Assembly: GCF_002999235.1 (NCBI RefSeq)
Contig: NZ_CP027236.1
Location: forward strand, 310,001-374,000
Direction of reading: 5' to 3'
Origin: Actinomyces sp. oral taxon 897
Lineage (GTDB): Bacteria > Actinomycetota > Actinomycetes > Actinomycetales > Actinomycetaceae
DNA length: 64,000 nt
Shown here: piece after piece, positions 26,548 to 35,133 of the stretch
Numbering within the stretch: position 1 is the stretch's first letter
How the letters are laid out: each line of letters starts with the position of its first letter
Made by a program: the position numbers and the translations under genes
Notes under the pieces: generated by a model
The model's input: only the letters and a program-made list of their open reading frames with translations
Databases searched by the model: none
What the model was told of the DNA's origin: nothing

Positions 26548-27516
26548 ATGAGCATCTTCCTCACCCAGACCGACCGCGTCATCGTCCAGGGCATGACCGG
26601 GTCAGAGGGCCGCAAGCACACCCGCCGCATGATCAGCGCGGGCACCCAGGTGGTGGCCGGGGTCAACCCCCGCAAGGCCGGCACCGTCGTGGACTTCACG
26701 GTGGAGCCGGTGGGCCCGGGCGCCGCGGGGGTGCCCACCGGGACCGTGACGGTGCCCGTCTACGGCACCGTCGCCCAGGCCGTGCAGGAGACCGGTGCGG
26801 GCGTCAGCGTCGTGTTCGTGCCCCCCGCCTTCGCCAGGGGCGCCGTGGTGGAGGCCGTCGACGCCGGGGTGCGCCTGGTGGTGGTCATTACCGAGGGCAT
26901 CCCCGTGGCGGACGCCGTCGCCGCCGTCGCCTACGCCGCGGCGCACGGCGTGCGGGTCATCGGCCCCAACTGCCCCGGCATCATCTCCCCGGGGCGCTCC
27001 AACGTGGGCATCACCCCCCCGGACATCACCGGTCCCGGGCCCATCGGCCTGGTCTCCAAGTCCGGGACCCTGACCTACCAGCTCATGTACGAGCTGCGCG
27101 ACCTGGGCTTTACCACCTGCATCGGCATAGGCGGGGACCCGGTGGTGGGCACCACCCACATTGACGCCCTGGCCGCCTTCGAGGCCGACCCCGACACCGA
27201 GCTGGTGGTCATGATCGGGGAGATCGGGGGCGACGCCGAGGAGCGGGCAGCCACCTACATCAGCGAGCACATGACCACCCCCGTGGTCGCCTACGTCGCG
27301 GGCTTCACGGCGCCCGAGGGCAGGACCATGGGTCACGCCGGGGCCATTGTCTCCGGCTCCTCAGGCACCGCCGAGGCCAAGAAGGAGGCCCTGGAGGCGG
27401 TCGGCGTGCGCGTGGGCCGCACCCCCAGCCAGACGGCCGCCATCGTCCGGGAGATCTACCGCTCCCTCCACCCGGGGACCGCCGCCCCGGCCGGGCGCCA
27501 CCAGGACGCGGTGTGA
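26548..27516 (+). CDS. sucD: Succinyl-CoA ligase alpha subunit
   Basis: The 322-aa product contains the CoA-binding Rossmann fold ([22 protein letters not shown]) and the ligase domain. It has [13 protein letters not shown] and the active-site histidine in [15 protein letters not shown], which is phosphorylated during catalysis. It forms the alpha subunit of succinyl-CoA synthetase with the upstream sucC, from which it is separated by 4 bp. The stop overlaps the GTG start of the next gene, so the membrane protein downstream is likely co-translated. Length is slightly above the usual 290-300 aa owing to a Gly/Pro loop near residues 55-65. Confidence 0.96.
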   Translation: MSIFLTQTDRVIVQGMTGSEGRKHTRRMISAGTQVVAGVNPRKAGTVVDFTVEPVGPGAAGVPTGTVTVPVYGTVAQAVQETGAGVSVVFVPPAFARGAVVEAVDAGVRLVVVITEGIPVADAVAAVAYAAAHGVRVIGPNCPGIISPGRSNVGITPPDITGPGPIGLVSKSGTLTYQLMYELRDLGFTTCIGIGGDPVVGTTHIDALAAFEADPDTELVVMIGEIGGDAEERAATYISEHMTTPVVAYVAGFTAPEGRTMGHAGAIVSGSSGTAEAKKEALEAVGVRVGRTPSQTAAIVREIYRSLHPGTAAPAGRHQDAV

Positions 27517-29015
27517 GCGCCCTGAGCTCCCTGGGCGAGGCCTGGCGGCGCGGTACCTGGCGTCCCGCGGACTGGTTCCTGGCCGCCCGCTGCGGGATGG
27601 AGGCCGTCGTCCTGGGCTGGCTCCTCGTGGTCCTGCCCGCGGTGGCCTTCTACCTGGCCTCCTCCTCCCGTGACGCCGCCGCCGCCCTGAGCACCGGCTC
27701 GGTGGTGCGCGCCGCCACGGGCCTGTGGAGCCTGGCCCTGGGCGGGTCCTGGGGTACCTCCACCAGCCGGGAGGGCGCCCTGAGCCTGCCGCTGACGGGC
27801 CTGACCCTGCTCCTGCTCCTGCTGACCCGCGCCTTGGTGCGCCGGGCCCACCCCAGCTCCCCGGCCTCCGGGGGCTGGGTCGTGGGCGCCGCCACCACCA
27901 CGGCCCTGGTCCTGGTGCTCGTCGCCAGTCCGGCCGCGTCGCGCACCTGGACCGTCGTCCCGGCTACCTGGGCGCTAACCTCCCTGGTGGTGGCCGTAGA
28001 GCTGCAACGCTCCGGGTCCGGCTGGCCGGCCCTGGGCCCGTGGTGGCAGGACCGCCCGGCCTGGCTCCACCTGGCCCTGCGCCAGGTCCGCCAGCTCGCC
28101 CTGGTCCTGACCGCCCTGGCGGTGGTCGCCGCCGGTGTCGCCCTGGTCCTGGCGGGGGGGCGGGTCTCCCGCCTCCACGACGCCCTGACCGACGGCAGGT
28201 TCGCCGACACCCTCGGTATCACCCTCCTCCAGCTGGGGTGGGTCCCGACAGGGCTGGTGTGGGCGCTGTCCTGGGTGGTGGGGCCGGGGTTCGCGGTAGG
28301 CTCCGGGTCGGTCTTCTCACCCACCCGTGTGGTGGCCGGGGCGGTGCCCTCCCTGCCGGTCCTGGGTGCCCTGCCCACCACGGCCGTGGGGTCGTGGGGG
28401 ACGGCCCTGCCCTTCGTCGTGCTGGTCGCGGCCGTGGTGGTGGCCTGGCGTGACCGCTCCAGCCTGCGTCAGATGCGGCTGCGCCAGGCCGCGGCCGCGG
28501 CCGCGACGGCCTCGGTGGTGCTGGGCGGAGGCACCGCCCTGGTCTGCCTGGCCGCCTCCGGGCAGGCGGGCCCCGGACGGATGGCCGAGGTGGGGCCGCG
28601 GGAGGGCTTCACGGCGCTCATTGTGGGCCTGCTGACACTGGCGGGCCTGGGGGTCGTGGCACTGCTCACCCACCCCTGGGGCCAGGTCGTGACCCGACGC
28701 GGGGCGGACGCCGCCGTGGACGACACCGAGGATGCCGCGCAGGAGGCGCGTGAGCACGTCGGGACGGGGTCCGCAGACGCCCGCCGCCCCGGGCGCCCGG
28801 AGCGCGGTGGGGCCCGGGGACGTGAGGCTCGCGGGGCGCGTGAGGGGCAGGGGCGTCAGGCGCGTGAGGGGCGCCGCCCGGAGCCCGGTACCCCTCAGTG
28901 GTACCCGGTGGGGGAGGACGACGTCGGCCCGCGTGACCGGGGTGCCGCGCAGGGGGGTACCCGGAGGGCAGGACACCCACCAGCACGCCGAGGCGAGGAC
29001 GGCCTGGCGCCGTAG
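27513..29015 (+). CDS. Polytopic membrane protein, DUF6350-like
   Basis: The 500-aa product starts with GTG overlapping the sucD stop. It has about eleven hydrophobic helices from residue 28 to 405, for example [20 protein letters not shown], followed by a hydrophilic, strongly charged Arg/Gly/Glu-rich cytoplasmic tail of about 90 residues. Position and topology match the actinobacterial DUF6350 (cell-division PerM-like) protein that in Streptomyces-type genomes follows sucCD and precedes purN-purH. Its function is not established. The assignment rests on synteny and topology only. Confidence 0.75.
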   Translation: MSALSSLGEAWRRGTWRPADWFLAARCGMEAVVLGWLLVVLPAVAFYLASSSRDAAAALSTGSVVRAATGLWSLALGGSWGTSTSREGALSLPLTGLTLLLLLLTRALVRRAHPSSPASGGWVVGAATTTALVLVLVASPAASRTWTVVPATWALTSLVVAVELQRSGSGWPALGPWWQDRPAWLHLALRQVRQLALVLTALAVVAAGVALVLAGGRVSRLHDALTDGRFADTLGITLLQLGWVPTGLVWALSWVVGPGFAVGSGSVFSPTRVVAGAVPSLPVLGALPTTAVGSWGTALPFVVLVAAVVVAWRDRSSLRQMRLRQAAAAAATASVVLGGGTALVCLAASGQAGPGRMAEVGPREGFTALIVGLLTLAGLGVVALLTHPWGQVVTRRGADAAVDDTEDAAQEAREHVGTGSADARRPGRPERGGARGREARGAREGQGRQAREGRRPEPGTPQWYPVGEDDVGPRDRGAAQGGTRRAGHPPARRGEDGLAP

Positions 29016-29033
29016 CGCCCGTGAGCGGGAGGC

Positions 29034-29233
29034 TGCACATTCATTTTACAATCGGCGATCAGTAGACGGCAGGATTACACGGATTCGCGATGCGCCACGG
29101 GGACCCGGGAGCAGGATGAATGTGCAACGCGGGCATCGTTGCACATTCATCCTGCTCCCGACTCCTCCTCGGGCGGGTAAAACGTTGGAATCACGCCAAC
29201 GCCCTGCTCCCGACCCCAAGATGAATGTGCAAC
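29034..29233. repeat. 200-bp palindromic repeat element, copy 1
   Basis: Two units (29034-29128 and 29138-29233) each run from TGCACATTCAT to ATGAATGTGCA, so each is bounded by inverted repeats. At the centre the two units meet in a perfect hairpin with more than 20 paired bases and a 9-nt loop (stem core CAGGATGAATGTGCAAC). A second copy, also 200 bp, is at 36681-36880. Both contain AAAACGTTGG.ATCACGCC. No open reading frame is convincing in it. It sits between the DUF6350-like gene and the purH leader, where purN is often found. Confidence 0.8.
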
Positions 29234-29254
29234 GGGAAAGGCGGGGGCTGTAGG

Positions 29255-29342
29255 CTGGTCCCGGCCGTGACTGGCGAGGGTGGGGCACCACCGGGGAGCG
29301 GCAGCCTGACCGGAGGGGACGTCGCCCGCCTGGGCGTCCCCG
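29255..29342 (+). ncRNA. ZTP (pfl) riboswitch in the purH leader
   Basis: The leader of purH carries the two conserved halves of the ZTP riboswitch: CCGTGACTGGCG (29265-29276) with ACCACCGGGGAGCGGC, and CCGCCTGGGC about 50 nt further on, spaced by a GC-rich variable stem. The riboswitch senses ZTP/AICAR phosphates that accumulate when 10-formyl-tetrahydrofolate is short, and turns on purine and one-carbon genes. The usual T in GTCGTGACTGG is C here. PurH consumes AICAR and formyl-folate, so the placement is apt. The purH start (29366) is 24 nt downstream, which suggests control of translation or early termination. Confidence 0.85.
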
Positions 29343-29365
29343 CAACTGAGAGCACCAGGAGCACT

Positions 29366-31171
29366 ATGTCTACCGCTGGCACCACCGCCCACGCCCCCGT
29401 CCCCACCGAGGGGCTGACCAGTCCCGACCGCGTCCCCGTGCGCCGCGCCCTGGTCTCCGTCTACGACAAGACCGGCCTGGTCGAGCTCGCCACCGCCCTG
29501 GACGGCGCCGGCGTCGAGATCCTCTCCACCGGCTCCACCGCCGCCGTCATCGCCGGCGCGGGCCTGCCGGTCACCCCCGTGGAGGAGGTCACCGGCTTCC
29601 CCGAGTGCCTCCAGGGCCGCGTCAAGACCCTCCACCCGGCCGTCCACGCCGGCATCCTCGCCGACCGCCGCAAGCCCGACCACATGGACCAGCTCGCCGC
29701 GCTGGGCGTGGCCCCCATTGACCTGGTGGTGGTCAACCTCTACCCCTTCACCGACACCGTGGCCTCGCACGCCCCCTTTGACGCCTGCGTGGAGCAGATC
29801 GACATCGGCGGGCCGGCCATGGTGCGCGCCGCGGCCAAGAACCACCCCGCCGTCGCCGTGGTCACCGACCCCGACCGCTATACCCAGGTGGCCCGGGCCG
29901 TGGGGGACGGCGGCTTCACCCTGGCACAGCGCCGTGAGCTCGCCGCCGCCGCCTTCGCCCACACCGCCGCCTACGACGCCGCCGTGGCCACCTGGCTCGC
30001 CCAGCAGGTCGAGGCCGGTGAGGCCGCCGAGGCGGCTGGCAGTTCCCCGGCTGGGGCGGCTGGCGCGGTCGGGGCGGCCGAGGCTCATGGCGCCCCGGCC
30101 GCCCCGGCTGGCATGCCGCGCTACGTCGGTGCCGCCTACCACCGCCTGGCCACCCTGCGCTACGGGGAGAACCCGCACCAGCGTGCCGCCGTCTACACCA
30201 CCGCCCACGCCGCTGGCCCGGCCGGCGTGGCCGGTGCCAGGCAGCTGAGCGGCAAGGCCATGAGCTTCAACAACTACACCGACACCGACGCCGCCGTGCG
30301 CGCCGCCTACGACCACGGCGAGACCACCTGCGTGGCCGTGGTCAAGCACGCCAACCCCTGTGGCATCGCCGTCTCGCCCACCGGGGACGTGGCCGAGGCC
30401 CACCGCAAGGCCCACGCCTGCGACCCCGTCTCCGCCTACGGCGGCGTCATCGCCACCAACGCCACCGTCACCGCCGCCATGGCCCGCCAGGTCAAGCCCG
30501 TCTTCACCGAGGTCGTGGCGGCCCCCGCCTACGAGCCCGAGGCCGTGGAGATCCTCGCCACCAAGAGGAACCTGCGGGTCCTGGTCGTCGAGCCCCCCGC
30601 CCCCGGCGGCTACGACGTCAAGCAGATCTCCGGCGGTGCCGTCATCCAGGAGCGTGACCTCGTTGACGCCCCTGGTGACCTGCCCTCCGGCTGGAGGCTC
30701 GTGGCCGGTGAGCCCGCTGGCCCCGACGTCGTCGCCGACCTGGTCTTCGCCTGGCGGGCCGTGCGCGCGGTGCGCTCCAACGCGATCCTCCTGGCCAGGG
30801 ACGGTGCCACCGTCGGGGTGGGCATGGGCCAGGTCAACCGTGTGGACTCCTGCCGGCTCGCCGTCGAGCGCGCCAACACCCTGGGCGCGCGCTCCACCGG
30901 CGACGCCGCCGCTGCCCCCGCCAAGGGCGCCGTCGGCGGGGCCCAGGCCGGTGACGTCCTCACCGGGCTGCCCGAGGAACGGGCCCGGGGAGCGGTCGCC
31001 GCCTCCGACGCCTTCTTCCCGTTTGCCGACGGCCTCCAGGTGCTGCTGGACGCCGGGGTGCGCGCCGTCGTCCAGCCCGGTGGCTCCATCCGCGACAGCG
31101 AGGTCATTGCCGCCGCCAGGGCCGCGGGCGTGACCATGTACCTCACCGGCACCCGCCACTTCTCCCACTAG
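29366..31171 (+). CDS. purH: Bifunctional AICAR formyltransferase/IMP cyclohydrolase
   Basis: PurH catalyses the last two steps to IMP. The ATG at 29366 follows AGGAG; an in-frame extension to 29225 runs through the riboswitch and is rejected. The product is 601 aa, longer than the usual 510-540. The N-terminal cyclohydrolase (MGS-like) domain shows [25 protein letters not shown] and [15 protein letters not shown]. The transformylase domain shows [14 protein letters not shown] and [11 protein letters not shown]. The extra length comes from an Ala/Gly/Pro-rich insert between the domains (about residues 217-253) and a second low-complexity insert near residues 512-535. All catalytic motifs appear intact. 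Confidence 0.95.
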   Translation: MSTAGTTAHAPVPTEGLTSPDRVPVRRALVSVYDKTGLVELATALDGAGVEILSTGSTAAVIAGAGLPVTPVEEVTGFPECLQGRVKTLHPAVHAGILADRRKPDHMDQLAALGVAPIDLVVVNLYPFTDTVASHAPFDACVEQIDIGGPAMVRAAAKNHPAVAVVTDPDRYTQVARAVGDGGFTLAQRRELAAAAFAHTAAYDAAVATWLAQQVEAGEAAEAAGSSPAGAAGAVGAAEAHGAPAAPAGMPRYVGAAYHRLATLRYGENPHQRAAVYTTAHAAGPAGVAGARQLSGKAMSFNNYTDTDAAVRAAYDHGETTCVAVVKHANPCGIAVSPTGDVAEAHRKAHACDPVSAYGGVIATNATVTAAMARQVKPVFTEVVAAPAYEPEAVEILATKRNLRVLVVEPPAPGGYDVKQISGGAVIQERDLVDAPGDLPSGWRLVAGEPAGPDVVADLVFAWRAVRAVRSNAILLARDGATVGVGMGQVNRVDSCRLAVERANTLGARSTGDAAAAPAKGAVGGAQAGDVLTGLPEERARGAVAASDAFFPFADGLQVLLDAGVRAVVQPGGSIRDSEVIAAARAAGVTMYLTGTRHFSH

Positions 31172-31186
31172 GTCCATCCACCATCC

Positions 31187-31265
31187 GCGAGAACGGTACT
31201 TGTTCGTCGCGAGAACGGTACTTATTGCTCGCGAGAACGGTACTTATTCGCCGTGAGAACGGGGG
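31187..31265 (+). repeat. 22-bp tandem repeat array, site 1
   Basis: Three abutting 22-bp units (31187-31208, 31209-31230, 31231-31252) plus a partial fourth share GCGAGAACGGTACTT(A/G)TT. They begin 15 bp after the purH stop. The same unit recurs, inverted relative to this site, at 32289, 36997 and 48362. Confidence 0.85.
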
Positions 31266-31383
31266 GTGGCACCGAAGCCACCTCGGACGACCTTATCCGA
31301 GATGAACAGGCTCAAGTACTTACTGCTGACACAAAAACAGCTCTGACATTATCAAAAATCTGCAAACATTATCAAGGAATCTT

Positions 31384-32190
31384 ATGGGTACTGCCGCCGC
31401 GATCCTTGCCGCCATCCTCTACGGACTGGCCTCTACCTGCCAGGCGTGGGCCGCCAACCGGGCCCAGGGGCCAGCCGTGGTCATGCACCCCGCCTACCTC
31501 ACTGGCGTCGTGCTCGACACCGCGGCCTGGGGCGTCTCCCTGGTCGCCCTGGAGTCCCTGCCCCTGTTCGTGGTGCAGTCCCTCCTGGCCTCCTCCCTGG
31601 CACTGACCGCCCTGCTGGTCTCCCTGCTGCTCAAGGTGCGCCTGCGACGCAGGGACATCGGTGCCATCGTGGTCCTCGTGCCGGCACTGGGCCTCCTGGC
31701 CTCCCTGGCCACCGAGGGCGCTGCCACCGTCCACGCGGGCTTCACCGCGCTCCTGTGGGGTGGCACCGCCCTGACCGCCCTCCTGGGGCTGGTGCTGTAC
31801 CGCACCCGCTGCTCCTGGGGGCAGGCCGTGATCGGGGGACTGGGCTTCTCCGGGGTAGCGCTGGGCGCCCGTGCCCTGGAGTCCCAGGGCGGGGGCGGGG
31901 GCCTCGTGAGCTGGGACACGCTGACCTGGGTGGTGGGCAACCCGCTGACCTGGGCGGTGGTCGTCATGGGGCTGGTGGCGGTGCTCCTGTACGCCCGGGC
32001 CATGGAGACGGGCAGCGCCGTGGCCGCCACCGCGATCCTGTGGGGTACGGAGGTGGTCGTGCCCGCCGGGGTGGGTGTGGCCGTCCTGGGGGACACGGTG
32101 CGTGCCGGGACCGGTTGGGAGGCGGCTGCCTGCCTGGTCCTGTGCCTGGTCGCCCTCGGCGTGGTCGCAACCAGCCCGGCCCAGGCCTGA
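31384..32190 (+). CDS. DMT-superfamily-like membrane permease
   Basis: The 268-aa product has about nine hydrophobic helices in two halves, with short loops and small residues, resembling EamA/NIPA-like drug/metabolite transporters. The first helix MGTAAAILAAILYGLASTCQ and the late VAATAILWGTEVVVPAGVGV are characteristic in style, but I cannot assign a substrate. A TCAAGGAATC ribosome site precedes the ATG. The 118 bp upstream is AT-rich and contains a direct repeat ACATTATCAA (31346 and 31366). A 22-bp repeat array lies on each side of the gene. Confidence 0.65.
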   Translation: MGTAAAILAAILYGLASTCQAWAANRAQGPAVVMHPAYLTGVVLDTAAWGVSLVALESLPLFVVQSLLASSLALTALLVSLLLKVRLRRRDIGAIVVLVPALGLLASLATEGAATVHAGFTALLWGGTALTALLGLVLYRTRCSWGQAVIGGLGFSGVALGARALESQGGGGGLVSWDTLTWVVGNPLTWAVVVMGLVAVLLYARAMETGSAVAATAILWGTEVVVPAGVGVAVLGDTVRAGTGWEAAACLVLCLVALGVVATSPAQA

Positions 32191-32288
32191 GGCCCGTGAG
32201 GCGGCCCCGGGTGGAGGGGCGGGTCGGAACCGACGGCGCAGGCCCCTCGTGCGGGGGTGGGCCGCCGCAGGGCCCGTGCCAGAGGGTG

Positions 32289-32354
32289 GGCAATAAGTAC
32301 CGTTCTCGCGGCGAACAAGTACCGTTCTCGCGACGAATAAGTACCGTTCTCGCG
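32289..32354 (-). repeat. 22-bp tandem repeat array, site 2
   Basis: Three abutting 22-bp units (32289-32310, 32311-32332, 32333-32354) read AATAAGTACCGTTCTCGCG or AACAAGTACCGTTCTCGCG on the plus strand, the reverse of site 1. The last unit ends only 17 bp before the GTG of the MauE-thioredoxin gene, next to its AGGAGG ribosome site. The array could therefore affect that gene's initiation. Confidence 0.85.
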
Positions 32355-32371
32355 AAGGGAAGGAGGGGAGC

Positions 32372-33376
32372 GTGCCTGACGCACTTGCCGCCGCGCCTCT
32401 GGTCCTCGCCGTCGTCCTGGCCCTGGCGGGGGTCCTCAAGCTCCGTGACGCCGACGAGTCCGTACGCCACCAGTGGGAGGTCATGGAGGTCCCCCGCCTC
32501 CTGAACCGTACCTGGGTCCGCCGCCTCCACCCGCCGGCGGAGGTGGTCCTGGCCCTGGCGCTCCTGGTGGCGCCCGGGACCTGGGGGAGCCTGACGGCGC
32601 TCGCGGCCCTGGGCCTGACCCTGGCCTACACGTTCCTGGTGGTGCGGGCGCTGAGGCGGGGCACCGTCTCCTGCGCCTGCCTGGGGGCCGGCCACCCCAC
32701 CCCCGTCACCCGGCACACGCTGGGTCGTAACCTCCTCCTGACAGGCCTGGCCCTGGCCAGCCTGGCCGTCATGGTCCCCCACGCACCCAACCCCGTGGCC
32801 CGGGCGGTGGCCCGCGGGGAGGCCGGCTGGCTCGTCATGGTCCTGACCGCCATGCTCACCACCTGGCTCCTGACCTCCCCGGACACCTCGCCGTCCCGCC
32901 CCCCGGCGGCGTCCCCCGAGGCGGCGGGCCAGACGGACCAGCCCCAGGACGCCCCCTACCTGCGTACCCTCACCCCACGGGCCACCCTCCGGGACGCCGA
33001 CGGATCCGTCCTGGACATTGTCTCCGCCTCCGCCCGCCGGGCCCACCTCCTGCTCTTCCTGTCCCCGGGCTGCGGGGCGTGCACGGACCTGGCGGCCCAG
33101 GTGCCCCGGTGGGCTGAGGAGATGCCCGCGCTACGGGTGGCGGCCGTGGTCCACATGAGCCCGCAGGCCCTGCGCGACGCCGCTCCCCACTGGACGGCGT
33201 GGACCCTGTACGATCAGGACGGTACGGCAGCCCGGATGCTCCGCACCCAGGCGACGCCCTCGGCCGTGCTCCTGGGCACCGACGGCATGCTCGCGGGCGG
33301 CCCGGTCGCCGGGGCCCAGGAGGTCCGGGGCCTGGTGGAGGACGTTCGCGCCCAGCTCGGCGCGGGGGGTGGGTAG
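32372..33376 (+). CDS. MauE/DoxX-like membrane protein fused to a thioredoxin-like domain
   Basis: The GTG at 32372 follows a strong AAGGAGG site. The 334-aa product has four hydrophobic helices in the first 165 residues (LVLAVVLALAGVLKLRD; PPAEVVLALALLVAPGTWG), with CACLGAG between helices 3 and 4, the style of MauE-type proteins that assist disulphide formation. After a Pro/Ala linker (about 170-200) a thioredoxin-like domain carries FLSPGCGACTDLAAQ (CxxC as CGAC) and the cis-Pro-like region ATPSAVLLG. It is probably a membrane-anchored thiol-disulphide factor. No partner methylamine genes are present, so a role in methylamine metabolism is unlikely. The DUF3017-like gene follows 44 bp later. 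Confidence 0.75.
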   Translation: MPDALAAAPLVLAVVLALAGVLKLRDADESVRHQWEVMEVPRLLNRTWVRRLHPPAEVVLALALLVAPGTWGSLTALAALGLTLAYTFLVVRALRRGTVSCACLGAGHPTPVTRHTLGRNLLLTGLALASLAVMVPHAPNPVARAVARGEAGWLVMVLTAMLTTWLLTSPDTSPSRPPAASPEAAGQTDQPQDAPYLRTLTPRATLRDADGSVLDIVSASARRAHLLLFLSPGCGACTDLAAQVPRWAEEMPALRVAAVVHMSPQALRDAAPHWTAWTLYDQDGTAARMLRTQATPSAVLLGTDGMLAGGPVAGAQEVRGLVEDVRAQLGAGGG

Positions 33377-33420
33377 GTGTCCCCAGGCGGGTAGGTGTCC
33401 CCGGCGGATCCTGGCCTACG

Positions 33421-33735
33421 ATGGGCGTCGTGAGCCAGGCCCCCGCCCCGCGCGTGCCACGACGTCCGCGATACCAGCCCTACCGTACCGTGGCGGTGGT
33501 CGCCGTGGCCCTGGGGCTGGCCGCCGTCCCCCTGCTCGCTATCGTCGGGCACCGCCAGCTCGCGGTCCTGTGGCTCGTGGTGGGTCTGCTCACCCTGGCG
33601 CTGGTGCGGGTCTTCCGCCCCCACGGGACGTGGATCGCCGCCCGCTCCCGGCTCTTCGACGTCGTCTTCAACATTGTCCTGGCCCTGGCCCTGGCCGCCC
33701 TGGTGTGGTACGTCAACCTTCCCAACGTGCTGTAA
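33421..33735 (+). CDS. DUF3017-like small membrane protein
   Basis: The product is 104 aa from the ATG at 33421, or 101 aa from the GTG at 33430. The GTG may be the true start: TACGAT at 33417-33422 is a good -10 box and would give a leaderless transcript beginning near the GTG. After a basic N-terminus (RVPRRPRYQPYRT) come three hydrophobic helices (about 26-45, 50-68, 80-100). The size and helix pattern fit actinobacterial DUF3017 proteins, whose function is unknown. It ends 88 bp before the convergent hydrolase gene. Confidence 0.7.
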   Translation: MGVVSQAPAPRVPRRPRYQPYRTVAVVAVALGLAAVPLLAIVGHRQLAVLWLVVGLLTLALVRVFRPHGTWIAARSRLFDVVFNIVLALALAALVWYVNLPNVL

Positions 33736-33823
33736 GGCCCTTGTTCCGGGCCTCGGCCCCGGCGCGTGCGGGACCGGTCGGCCTGATGAGCACGGGCAGC
33801 GGGTCGAGGCGCCCGCTCCTGGC

Positions 33824-34801
33824 TCAGGGGCACGGACAGGCCTCGTGCTCGCCCGCCCGCTGCCACACCCAGCGCACCGCCATGACCACGGCCCCGGGGT
33901 CACGCAGCGGCACCATGTGGGAGCGGGTCCTCGCGGTCCGGAACAGTCCCCGGGGCAGGGAGGCCACGTAGTCCCGGTAGTAGCCCGCCCAGGCCGACCC
34001 GGCCGGGTGCCGGGCGGCCAGCAGCACCACCGGGACCTGGGGCGTGGGCAGCGGGCGCGCCCCCAGGTCGGCGATCGTGTCCGAGTAGGCCTCCAGCTCC
34101 TGGCCGCGGGCCGTCTGGGAGGCCTCGGTGGCGTCCTCGTGCAGGACCTTGGCGTGCAGGCGCCGCGGCAGGAGGTGGTAGCCCTGGAGGAGGGAGATCA
34201 GGGGGGCGGCGCCCAGGCCGTACAGCCCGGTCAGGACCTGCTGGCCCACCGAGTTCAGGTACCGGGCGCCGCTGGAGGCCTCCGCGGTGGAGCCCTCGCT
34301 GGAGGGATCCACCAGGACCAGGCCGGTGACCTGGTCGGGGTGCTCCGAGGCGAGCATCCGCACCAGCAGCCCACCGTAGGAGTGCCCCACGAGGATCGCC
34401 CCGCGCGGCGCCAGGTGGGTCAGGACGGTGTACAGGTCCGCCACGTGGTCCCGGGCGGTGCGCCGTCCACGTGCCAGGGGCGACTGTCCCAGGCCCGCCC
34501 GGTCGTAGACGATGACGGTAAAGCCCGCTGCCGTCAGGGGGGCGGTCACCCGGCTCCACAGGACCCGGGACAGGCCCAGCCCCGACTCCAGCAGGACGGT
34601 ACGCCCAGGGTCCGGCAGCGTACCGTCAGCCGACGAGGACGGCAGGTGGACGACGGCGTGGAGCCAGCGCCGTCGTGCGCGACCCCGGCGGGTGCCAGCA
34701 GGCCCGGGCCCACCGTCGGTGCGAGGCGCGGCGGGCAGGCCGACCGGGACCCGGACGTGGTGGTGCTGCGAGGTAGTACGTGGCAGACGGAACGGACTCA
34801 T
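33824..34801 (-). CDS. Alpha/beta hydrolase
   Basis: The 325-aa product shows the alpha/beta-hydrolase fold. It has the oxyanion strand VLLESGLGLSRVLW, VIVYDRAGLGQSP, the nucleophile elbow GHSYGG (Ser141), a candidate acid in LVLVDPSSEG or later, and a late histidine (RTRSHMVP). No signal peptide or membrane helix is seen. Substrate cannot be told from sequence; families with this pattern include esterases, lipases and haloperoxidase-like enzymes. TACGCT lies 6 nt before the ATG on the minus strand, which would allow leaderless transcription. It is flanked by convergent and divergent neighbours and probably stands alone. Confidence 0.85.
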   Translation of the reverse strand: MSPFRLPRTTSQHHHVRVPVGLPAAPRTDGGPGPAGTRRGRARRRWLHAVVHLPSSSADGTLPDPGRTVLLESGLGLSRVLWSRVTAPLTAAGFTVIVYDRAGLGQSPLARGRRTARDHVADLYTVLTHLAPRGAILVGHSYGGLLVRMLASEHPDQVTGLVLVDPSSEGSTAEASSGARYLNSVGQQVLTGLYGLGAAPLISLLQGYHLLPRRLHAKVLHEDATEASQTARGQELEAYSDTIADLGARPLPTPQVPVVLLAARHPAGSAWAGYYRDYVASLPRGLFRTARTRSHMVPLRDPGAVVMAVRWVWQRAGEHEACPCP

Positions 34802-35133
34802 AAGGACAGCGTATCTAGACCACCTGGGCGGGGGCTGGGCCTCAGGGCCGCGCAGGCGCCGCCCGGGGCGGCGATCTAGACCACCTGGGTCAGGGGCGGG
34901 CTGGTTCCCGGGGGCGGTCGCACGGCGTCGGCCAGATACTCCCCAGCAACCAGCGAGATGGCCCCGGCAATCGACCAGTGAATCCCCCGGGTCCGGCGTC
35001 TCAGAGGCCGCCTCCGGCGCGGTGCGCAGGGTGTTCCAGTATCCGATACCCTGCCTCCCGCCCGCGGCAGGGTGTGGAATGCTCTGCCGGTGAGGCAGAC
35101 GACCTTGACCTCATGAACACACGAAAGGCTCCC
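34802..35133. other. Intergenic region with a 16-bp direct repeat
   Basis: No gene is supported in this 332-bp gap between the divergent hydrolase and symporter genes. It holds a direct repeat ATCTAGACCACCTGGG at 34813-34828 and 34874-34889, 61 bp apart, close to the hydrolase start. This could be a regulator site. Confidence 0.4.

Noticed and set aside
29147..31177. Minus-strand frame (676 codons) opposite purH
   Set aside because: Gly/Asp/His-rich shadow. purH motifs and the riboswitch fix the coding strand.
31187..31265. Possible CRISPR array
   Set aside because: The 22-bp units abut with no unique spacers, and no cas genes are present.
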